Below are positions 23,221 through 28,785 of a stretch of 28,785 bases of DNA, piece after piece. Source of the DNA: Bdellovibrionales bacterium. GTDB taxonomy: Bacteria > Pseudomonadota > Alphaproteobacteria > UBA9219. A program made the position numbers and the translations under genes. The number at the start of each line of letters is the position of its first letter. The first letter of the stretch is position 1. The stretch spans positions 1-28,785 of the forward strand of contig JBAZRW010000015.1 of assembly GCA_041662785.1 (NCBI GenBank), written 5' to 3'. The notes beneath the pieces are model-generated. The model worked only from the letters and a program-made list of their open reading frames with translations, did no database searches and had not been told where the DNA came from.

Positions 23221-23292
23221 GTCATCCCCGCGAAAGCGGGGATCCCGTTTTATTTTTTAACCAAACGGGATGCCCGCCTGCGCGGGCATGAC
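23221..23292. repeat. 72-bp REP-like palindromic element
   Basis: GTCAT...ATGAC ends enclose two GC hairpins (CCCCGC-GAAA-GCGGGG and GCCCGC-CTGC-GCGGGC) and an inner pair CCCGTTT / AAACGGG around an AT-rich loop. The element is symmetrical over its whole length and non-coding. It is related at its ends to the element at 14629-14827. It lies upstream of both the LD-carboxypeptidase operon (minus) and the 23448 gene (plus). Confidence 0.9.
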
Positions 23293-23447
23293 AGCGTGTT
23301 TAATGCCGCATCGGCCACTAACACACTTATTTTGAAAGAAGACTAAACTAAAAGAGTCATAAAGTCATGTTTTTCTGTTGATTCTATGGCCGCATCCTTT
23401 CATGGTAGGCACGTTTTCCTATCCAGAATCGAAAGAGGCTTTTTCCC

Positions 23448-24365
23448 ATGATCCTATCCCCCGCCGCCATGCTCAAACGTATTCACGACACCAAGGCTGT
23501 CTCTATCTGGAATCACCAGACAGGCCCCATTTTCTGGTATGCCGCCAGCGTGCCCGGACCCTTTTATGTGAATACTGAGCTTGTGATCGGCAAGGATCTC
23601 TCCGCCTCTCTGCTGAAGCAAATTACGGCGATTGTAGCGGAAACGCCGACGGCGGCCGAGCGCGCGCAAAAGCTAGAGACGATGATCATGGACGCGTATA
23701 ACGCCGATGCGACCTTTCAAAACATTATTGAAACGATGGTGGCCAAGACGAAAGAGTCTTTCTCGACTGACTCCTTTTCACTGATTTCCGGCGGCGAGAG
23801 GCGCGATTGGCTGTTTTCCATTCCTATGGCCAAATTGATGGGCCTTCGGCACGTTTATCTGTTCAAAAACGGCGATTTTTACTGTGAAAAGCCGCTGAAA
23901 ATGGGCGAGGTTGCGCTGCATGTTGCCGACCTGATCAACAACGCCGCCAGCTATTTTGATGCGTGGCTCCCCATCCTTGAAAAAGCGGGACTAGCCTGCG
24001 TCGGCACGGTGTCCGTCAATGTACGCGGCAACATTGGAACAGATCGCCTGAAAGCCAATGGGCAAAAGGTCGTGACGCTAAACACCATCGACACAGGCTT
24101 TTTTGAGCAGTCCCAAGCGGACGGCTTGATCGACGCCAAAACGCTGGAGGAAATCCGCCTGTTCTTTAAGGGCGCACCAGAATGGGCAGCAGCGTATTTG
24201 ATGGACAAGCCCGCTTTGTTCAACGCGAGCGGTATCGACGCCAAATCGTTTGAGCGGCTAGAGACGTTCTTTACAAAGGATCCTTGGGGATTGAAGGGAA
24301 CACACGCGGCCTTTTTTGAGGCGATGCACGCGGCGATTGACAAGCGTAAAGCGCAAAAGGCCTAG
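23448..24365 (+). CDS. Phosphoribosyltransferase-like protein with a degenerate PRPP loop
   Basis: The 305-aa cytoplasmic protein resembles type I phosphoribosyltransferases of the orotate PRTase kind. ISGGERRDWLFSIPMAKLMGLRHVYLFK (113-140) occupies the place of the glycine-rich substrate loop and following helix, and VALHVADLINNAASYFDAW (155-173) that of the PRPP motif. The latter, normally EDVxTTGxS, reads ADLINNAAS (160-168): one acidic residue, both threonines and the glycine are changed. It is longer than PyrE (about 210 aa), with added N- and C-terminal parts. It may bind a nucleotide without the usual chemistry. The assignment rests on motif shape and is tentative. The ATG at 23448 follows GAAAGAGG at some distance. 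It is monocistronic and ends four bases from the convergent gene. Confidence 0.5.
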   Translation: MILSPAAMLKRIHDTKAVSIWNHQTGPIFWYAASVPGPFYVNTELVIGKDLSASLLKQITAIVAETPTAAERAQKLETMIMDAYNADATFQNIIETMVAKTKESFSTDSFSLISGGERRDWLFSIPMAKLMGLRHVYLFKNGDFYCEKPLKMGEVALHVADLINNAASYFDAWLPILEKAGLACVGTVSVNVRGNIGTDRLKANGQKVVTLNTIDTGFFEQSQADGLIDAKTLEEIRLFFKGAPEWAAAYLMDKPALFNASGIDAKSFERLETFFTKDPWGLKGTHAAFFEAMHAAIDKRKAQKA

Positions 24366-24369
24366 CAGG

Positions 24370-25248
24370 CTAAGGCGTTTTAACGGCTTCAGGAGAGGCG
24401 GCGCTGTCACCCTTTTGCACTGTCGTTTCCTGCGTTTGCGAGGCCAAAACACTGCTTGTTTTTGTCATAAAGTTCAGGTCTTTCGATAGCCCCATTTCAG
24501 TCAGCGCCGATTGCAGCGCGGCCAGAGTTTTGCGGTCGCTTTCCATGGCTTCCAGTTGACGGCGACGGTAATCAGTAAACGCCTCGCAAGCTTGGTTTGT
24601 TTCCTTTTGCACGGCGGGGTCCACTTTCTTTTGTGCTAGAACGGGCGCAGGAGCGCCCTTCTCGGCCTTATTCGACTGCGCCTCGCGATCCAGAGCCGAC
24701 GTGGAAACACGCGACGCCATGATGGATTTGACTACTGAACTAGGAAGAGAAGCAAAACGCACCTTGAACGGATCGCGGCCAAGAATATGAACAAGCTGCG
24801 CCGCTTCCTCTTCTTTGGACAGCTCTTGATCCGCCACAGCAAACGGTTTCCAGTTTTGTTGCGCGATCAAAAAGCCCTCTTTGTCCTCCTCCGTCGATTC
24901 AACAGGGAAAATATGCTGGGTGTTGTTTTCGATCGACGGCAAACTTGTCAGATTTAAAGGGCGCACGGGCTCGGCCTTCACGGGCACGGCAGAGGCAACC
25001 AACTGGGGAGGCTTTGTTTCTTCGACGATAGGACGCGCGGCGTCCTCTTCCTCTTTCTTTTGATTTTCTTCGAAAGCATCCAGATCAACCCACTTGGCAC
25101 CAAAGGCAAAGGGGTCTTGCGTCTGCGCCTGAGCTTGGTTGCCAGAGAAAGAAAAGAGCGCCATCAAAGCAAAACAAAGCGCAAAAAAGCCACCACGCGC
25201 CAAAAGGGCACGGGAGTCCATCCGTTTCGCTGTTGTTTTTCTTGTCAT
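24370..25248 (-). CDS. Secreted protein of unknown function
   Basis: I recognise no family. The 292-aa product has a basic N-terminus, a hydrophobic stretch (about 18-34) and AQA at 39-41, giving a probable signal peptide cleaved after residue 41; otherwise it would be anchored by one helix. The mature part is rich in Glu, Lys, Ala, Gln and Pro with low complexity (EENQKKEEEDAARPIVEE), and a helical segment with one cysteine (QACEAFTDYRRRQLEAMESDRKTL) could be a coiled coil. A periplasmic, largely disordered protein is likely. AGG lies 7 bases before the ATG. It converges with the PRTase-like gene, leaving no room for a separate terminator. Confidence 0.7.
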   Translation of the reverse strand: MTRKTTAKRMDSRALLARGGFFALCFALMALFSFSGNQAQAQTQDPFAFGAKWVDLDAFEENQKKEEEDAARPIVEETKPPQLVASAVPVKAEPVRPLNLTSLPSIENNTQHIFPVESTEEDKEGFLIAQQNWKPFAVADQELSKEEEAAQLVHILGRDPFKVRFASLPSSVVKSIMASRVSTSALDREAQSNKAEKGAPAPVLAQKKVDPAVQKETNQACEAFTDYRRRQLEAMESDRKTLAALQSALTEMGLSKDLNFMTKTSSVLASQTQETTVQKGDSAASPEAVKTP

Positions 25249-25394
25249 GGCAACCTGCCAAATCCATGTCTTTCAACACTGATTCTATGACAAGAAGCCT
25301 AATAAATGCTGAATGTTAGACCTTTTAAAGACCCCTTTTTTGTCTGAAAAGCCCAAACCGCGCGCGCCTTTCCTACCCCTTTTAAGAATTCCCA

Positions 25395-25423
25395 TTGTTT
25401 AAACGAAGAAAACTGATAATAAT
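25395..25423 (+). promoter_or_regulatory. Candidate promoter of the cold-shock gene
   Basis: TTGTTT (25395-25400), a 17-base spacer and AATAAT (25418-25423). The start near 25430 gives a leader of about 36 bases before the TTG start. The rest of 25249-25465 is AT-rich and holds no gene that I can see. Confidence 0.4.
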
Positions 25424-25465
25424 GGCCTTACTTTCCGTTTTCTTTTACTTGCGTGAGGTCGTACG

Positions 25466-25975
25466 TTGTCATCTTGTGATTTCTCGGCTCCCTCTCAAGG
25501 AGTTCAGGTCGAAGCCGTTGTAAAATGGTTTAACCTTTCAAAAGGTTTTGGTTTTGTCGCGCCTGCGGACAATTCTCCTGATGCCTTCATGCATGTGTCT
25601 GTTTTGACTCGCGCAGGGCTTCAGCAAATCGCGGAAGGAACAAAACTTCTGGTCGAAATCGACGACGGCCCCAAGGGACGCCAGATCCTTCAGATCATCT
25701 CGGTTCTGGGACAAGGGGAAGTGCCGCCCGAGTCTCTTCCATCGCGCCCTATCCCCACGGGCCCGACTGAAGACATGCAAGGCACGGTCAAATGGTTCAA
25801 GCCGGAAAAAGGCTTCGGCTTTGTTGCGCCCGAAGATGGCGGCAAGGATATCTTTATCCATAAAAGCATTGTCGCCCGCCTTGGGCTTGCGACCTTGGAA
25901 AATGGACAGCATGTCAAAATGGCCGTCCACACATCCCCCAAGGGCCGCGAAGCCGTATCGGTTGAGCTGCTTTAA
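25466..25975 (+). CDS. Double cold-shock-domain protein, TTG start
   Basis: The 169-aa product has two cold-shock domains, at about 15-80 and 104-169, each with RNP1 KGFGFV (26-31 and 115-120) and RNP2 (FMHV 41-44, IFIH 129-132). They are joined by a Pro-rich linker. Such proteins bind single-stranded RNA/DNA and melt RNA structure; the two-domain form is common in alphaproteobacteria and is often tied to stationary phase or cold. The first domain is the more diverged (FNLSKGFGFVAPADNSPDAFMHV). The start is TTG 25466, preceded by GAGG (25455-25458) at 7 bases. The next in-frame ATG (M42) lies inside the first domain, so it cannot be the start. Confidence 0.92.
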   Translation: MSSCDFSAPSQGVQVEAVVKWFNLSKGFGFVAPADNSPDAFMHVSVLTRAGLQQIAEGTKLLVEIDDGPKGRQILQIISVLGQGEVPPESLPSRPIPTGPTEDMQGTVKWFKPEKGFGFVAPEDGGKDIFIHKSIVARLGLATLENGQHVKMAVHTSPKGREAVSVELL

Positions 25976-25982
25976 GAGGTCT

Positions 25983-27380
25983 TTATTGCCCCGTTAGGAT
26001 GCGATCAACCAGCTGCTTGACAATCGGGATTGCTGCGCCCGCATAGAACGGGTCTTCGCCAAAGCGATAGCAATTATGCCCTGCAAACATCAGATAATTG
26101 TCAATATCGCCCTCATGCGCGACGTTTTGCAGCGACTTTTGAATGCAGAACGAGCGCGGATCGGCCATGCGTCCCGTCGTGCCGCTTTCGCCTTGCGACC
26201 AGTTCGAAAATTGGCACTGCGACAGGCAACCCATGCAGTTGGTTTGATCCACCTGAATCTCACGCGCCTCTTCGGGCGTGACGAAAATCAGTGTGCTGTC
26301 GGGCGTACGCAAAGCCTTGGTTAGCCCCGCCTGCATCCAGCCTTCGGCCTTGGAAAGATCATCCGGCAAGATATAGATCGGATTGCCAACCGGCCCCGTT
26401 TTAAAGGTCTGCGTAAAGCCATCGCGCGATTCCGTCACATAGGGAATCTGCCGCTCACTGCGCTCATAAAGCTTCTTGAGGAACGGGTTCAAAACCGCCG
26501 AGGAATAAAAGCCCGTTGGCGAGAATTTGTTCAACGCCACGTCGCCTTTGCGCACCGTCAAAAGCCTATCCTTCCAGCTTTGCGGGATGGGGCTTTCCTT
26601 GGTCAAAAGGGGACGCGTGCCAAATTGAAACGCGATGGGACCAAGTTCAGGATTATCGATCCAGTCCTGCCACTCGGACAGCCACCACACGCCGCCCGCC
26701 ATGATAATCGGCGTCTCGCCAAGGCCGTATTCGCGCATTTGCTGGCGCAAGGCCATAACGCGGGGATAGGGATCTTCGGGAACCAAAGGATCCTCGCTGT
26801 TCGACAGGCCATTATGGCCGCCCGCCCGCCACGGATCTTCATAAACCACGCCGCCCAGAAGCTCGCGCGTTTTGTTGAACGAGCGCAACCACAGCGCACG
26901 AAAGGCGCGAGCCGAGGAAACGATAGGATAGTAGAAAAGGTTATAGCGGCCCGCAATTTCGGACACGCGGTAAGGCATACCCGCCCCACACGTCACGCCG
27001 TGGACAAGGCCTTTTGTGCCTTCCAAAACGCCTTCCAAAATACGCTCGGCTCCGCCCATTTCCCACAAAACATTGATGTGTAGCGCGCCGTGTCCGCCGG
27101 AAACCTCATGCGCTTTTTGAAGCTGCGCGATGCCGCCTGCGATGCCATAGGCCACAAGCTCTTCATGCCGATCTTGGCGCGTTTTGCCGCGATAAAATTG
27201 GGGAATGCGAACGCCGTTTTCGTCATAGCTGTCGGCATTGACCGCCGATACCGTTCCAATGCCACCAGCAGCCGCCCATGAACCAGAGCTTATTCCATTG
27301 GTCGCAGAAATACCCTTCCCGCCTTCAATCAAGGGCAGGACTTCCCGTCCAGACATGCGCACAGCGCTCAGTGTTTTCAC
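25983..27380 (-). CDS. Nitronate-monooxygenase-like flavoprotein with a C-terminal Cys cluster
   Basis: The 465-aa product belongs to the NMO / 2-nitropropane dioxygenase family of FMN TIM-barrel enzymes: GGKGISATNGISSGSWAAAGGIGTVS at the N-terminus, GVTCGAGMP, YEDPWRAGGHNG and IIMAGGVWW follow the family order. It is longer than typical NMO (about 320-380 aa). The added C-terminal part has C382-x2-C385-x3-C389 and C412, a spacing that could hold an iron-sulfur cluster as in the old-yellow-enzyme/dienoyl-CoA-reductase group; this is inferred. The start is GTG 27380 with AGGAT at about 6 bases. It follows the phosphodiesterase gene by 32 bases, so the two are probably co-transcribed. Substrate unknown. 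Confidence 0.85.
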   Translation of the reverse strand: MKTLSAVRMSGREVLPLIEGGKGISATNGISSGSWAAAGGIGTVSAVNADSYDENGVRIPQFYRGKTRQDRHEELVAYGIAGGIAQLQKAHEVSGGHGALHINVLWEMGGAERILEGVLEGTKGLVHGVTCGAGMPYRVSEIAGRYNLFYYPIVSSARAFRALWLRSFNKTRELLGGVVYEDPWRAGGHNGLSNSEDPLVPEDPYPRVMALRQQMREYGLGETPIIMAGGVWWLSEWQDWIDNPELGPIAFQFGTRPLLTKESPIPQSWKDRLLTVRKGDVALNKFSPTGFYSSAVLNPFLKKLYERSERQIPYVTESRDGFTQTFKTGPVGNPIYILPDDLSKAEGWMQAGLTKALRTPDSTLIFVTPEEAREIQVDQTNCMGCLSQCQFSNWSQGESGTTGRMADPRSFCIQKSLQNVAHEGDIDNYLMFAGHNCYRFGEDPFYAGAAIPIVKQLVDRILTGQ

Positions 27381-27412
27381 GCGTATCCTATCCTTTCAAA
27401 GGGAATATCCCA

Positions 27413-28156
27413 TTATAAACAATCAAGTATAGCTCGCGGGCAACCAGCATAGACGGCGGCGACGCCCCAATCCAGCAATTCTTTTGCCCGCTCAGGCTGC
27501 TGCACCGTGTAGGCCAGCAAAGGAACCTTATACCCAATCATTTCCTGCACGCGCGCTTGCGTGAGTTGTTCTTCATAAACGCAAATCGCGCTTGCCTCAA
27601 CTTGATCAACCTTATCGCGCCACTTCACGTCCCAGCGATCCATCAAAACGCAACGCGGCCAATGAGGCTCAAGCTGCGCCGCAACCTCAAGGCATTCTAG
27701 ATCAAAGCTGGAAATAACAGGAAGATCATCACGGTCAGGCCATATTTTCGCCATTTCAATCATGGTGACCATCGTCGTCGCCTTGGCCCGTCCAGGGCAA
27801 GGCTTGATCTCGACAATCACCGACATATCACTAGCCAGAACAGCGGAAATGACATCGACCAACAAAGGAATCTTCTCGCCTTTAAAGCGAGGATCAAAAG
27901 AGACCCCCGCATCAAGATTCTGGAGCGTCTCCCACGTCGCCTCAGCCACAAAGCCTTGGCCGGTCGTGGTGCGCTCCAACGTCTCGTCGTGCATCAAAAT
28001 GGGGATACCGTCATAGGTTATTTTGACGTCGAACTCGATCCACTTCGCGCCTTGCGCTTTGGCTTCGCGCACCGAGGCCAATGTGTTTTCGGGCGCATTA
28101 AGCCCCGCCCCTCGGTGGGCGATGACAGGCGGATTAAAGGCAAGGTGTGGAATCAT
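27413..28156 (-). CDS. ugpQ: Glycerophosphodiester phosphodiesterase
   Basis: The enzyme hydrolyses glycerophosphodiesters from phospholipid turnover to glycerol-3-phosphate and an alcohol. The 247-aa product has the GDPD TIM-barrel motifs: HRGAG (H14, R15), PENT (E23), the metal ligands E41 and D43 in WIEFDVK, general acid H56 in LMHDETLERTT, and VEIKP in the middle. There is no signal peptide, so it is cytoplasmic like UgpQ and unlike periplasmic GlpQ. It is the first gene of a likely two-gene operon with the flavoprotein. Confidence 0.93.
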   Translation of the reverse strand: MIPHLAFNPPVIAHRGAGLNAPENTLASVREAKAQGAKWIEFDVKITYDGIPILMHDETLERTTTGQGFVAEATWETLQNLDAGVSFDPRFKGEKIPLLVDVISAVLASDMSVIVEIKPCPGRAKATTMVTMIEMAKIWPDRDDLPVISSFDLECLEVAAQLEPHWPRCVLMDRWDVKWRDKVDQVEASAICVYEEQLTQARVQEMIGYKVPLLAYTVQQPERAKELLDWGVAAVYAGCPRAILDCL

Positions 28157-28235
28157 GGTTGAAAAGTATTAGCTGAAAAAACGAGCCGTTTCCATCCTTT
28201 GTTTTTAAATGTGTTTAGGGGCTGGTTTGGGTGTT

Positions 28236-28247
28236 TTCTGTTTAGAT
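28236..28247. other. 12-bp perfect palindrome in an intergenic stretch
   Basis: GATGGATCCATC in the AT-rich gap 28157-28310 upstream of ugpQ. It could be an operator for ugpQ or chance. Nothing else stands out in this gap. Confidence 0.2.
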
Positions 28248-28310
28248 GGATCCATCATCCTCTTGCGGGAGGGCACGAAAAACGCACCAGCTTTTTCGGT
28301 AAGAGATAGT

Positions 28311-28655
28311 CTATTTCATCGGCAAATGTTTAACAGCGCCTTTTCCAGCGTTTGAAAGAGCTGTGTCATCGCGGACAGGGTCTTTGCCTGTGAGTTGCCC
28401 CTGAAGTTCTTCAACTTTGGCAGAATGATGCCACCCACCCCCATTACCAATCATATTATTCCGACAGTTGCAGGAGGGTCTTCTAAAATTGTTCTTCCAA
28501 TCTTTAAAATCAGATTCAAACGCCGCATACAGTGAACCGACGGGGTTTTCAGACCGAAAAGCCGCAACTACACTGGCCTGTTGGGCATCGCCTTGGCTCG
28601 CTGAAGGGCACACACTAAAGGGAACCAAATTACTTTCGTTCTGAGTCTTATCCAT
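28311..28655 (-). CDS. Hypothetical protein, 114 aa
   Basis: No family is recognised. The product is polar and Asn/Gln/Ser/Gly-rich with three cysteines (one near residue 16 and a CNC pair near 62-64), and has no signal peptide or membrane helix. The ATG at 28655 follows a run of A without a Shine-Dalgarno. Codon use and base composition are more AT-rich than in neighbouring genes. It may be a recently acquired or spurious gene. Confidence 0.35.
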   Translation of the reverse strand: MDKTQNESNLVPFSVCPSASQGDAQQASVVAAFRSENPVGSLYAAFESDFKDWKNNFRRPSCNCRNNMIGNGGGWHHSAKVEELQGQLTGKDPVRDDTALSNAGKGAVKHLPMK

Positions 28656-28704
28656 TTTTTTGGCATAATGATCAAAAAGGTGTGGGTAGATTTCGTATAA
28701 GTTT

Positions 28705-28785
28705 ATGATAGATTTGAGGAAAAGGGAGTTTTTGAAGGTGTCACAACAAAAACTGTCCGAAGTGTGGATGTTTTTCGATCTATCG
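28705..28785 (+). CDS. Possible N-terminus of a plus-strand gene running off the window
   Basis: A frame opens at ATG 28705 (MIDLRKREFL...) and continues to the window edge. A GTG at 28738 with GGGAG about 9 bases upstream (28724-28728) is an alternative and better supported start. The 16-27 visible residues end KLSEVWMFFDLS and match nothing I know. The surrounding 28656-28785 is AT-rich. The call depends on sequence beyond the window. Confidence 0.25.
   Translation, partial: MIDLRKREFLKVSQQKLSEVWMFFDLS

Overview
The window looks like a chromosomal stretch of an alphaproteobacterium. The evidence is the conserved tadA / rluB / rsmD cluster, a quinone-dependent (class 2) pyrD, an LpiA/MprF-AcvB pair of the Agrobacterium/Rhizobium type, a cold-shock protein with two cold-shock domains, and a clpB promoter matching the alphaproteobacterial sigma-32 pattern. 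kdsB implies a Gram-negative cell with Kdo-containing LPS. GC content is moderate by eye and gene density is high, with many 4-base ATGA overlaps. No rRNA, CRISPR array, prophage or complete insertion sequence is visible.

Layout. 1-60: tail of a plus-strand gene, probably hisD. 66-2767 (minus): thrS then infC, each followed by a hairpin terminator. infC most likely starts at an ATC codon. 2818-3388 (plus): a BrnT/BrnA toxin-antitoxin pair with its own strong promoter. 3398-7284 (minus): lpiA/mprF then acvB, a module that makes and hydrolyses aminoacyl-phosphatidylglycerol. 7285-7834: a gene-poor stretch with 39-bp tandem repeats, followed by tRNA-Val(GAC) on the minus strand. 8064-9235 (plus): a GtrA-family membrane protein and an unrecognised membrane/coiled-coil protein.

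9257-14589 (plus): a heat-shock-type promoter, clpB, an orphan D12-class adenine DNA methyltransferase, kdsB and a histidine-phosphatase-fold protein that lacks its second catalytic histidine. These are packed tightly enough to be one transcript. 14629-14827: a nested palindromic repeat. 14870-15982 (minus): pyrD. 16039-18139: tadA (minus) diverging from rluB and rsmD (plus), with overlapping promoters. A second palindromic element lies between rluB and rsmD.

18161-23192 (minus): a four-gene overlapping operon of LD-carboxypeptidase, pentapeptide-repeat protein, GT4 glycosyltransferase and mutL. 23221-23292: a third palindromic element. 23448-24365 (plus): a phosphoribosyltransferase-like protein with a degenerate PRPP loop. 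24370-25248 (minus): a secreted protein of unknown function. 25466-25975 (plus): a double cold-shock-domain protein with a TTG start. 25983-28156 (minus): a glycerophosphodiesterase followed by a nitronate-monooxygenase-like flavoprotein with a Cys cluster. 28157-28785: a more AT-rich end with weak orphan ORFs.

Themes. Envelope functions recur: aminoacyl-PG, Kdo activation, peptidoglycan recycling, a glycosyltransferase, GtrA and a glycerophosphodiesterase. Translation and rRNA/tRNA maturation genes form the other main group. I did not find an obviously new multi-gene defence or mobile system. The most unusual signals are at the level of gene expression and small elements: the ATC start of infC; three genes (thrS, brnT, rluB) whose -10 box sits 6-7 nt before an ATG without a Shine-Dalgarno, suggesting leaderless mRNAs; a DNA methyltransferase placed behind a sigma-32 promoter; and a set of nested-hairpin intergenic repeats.
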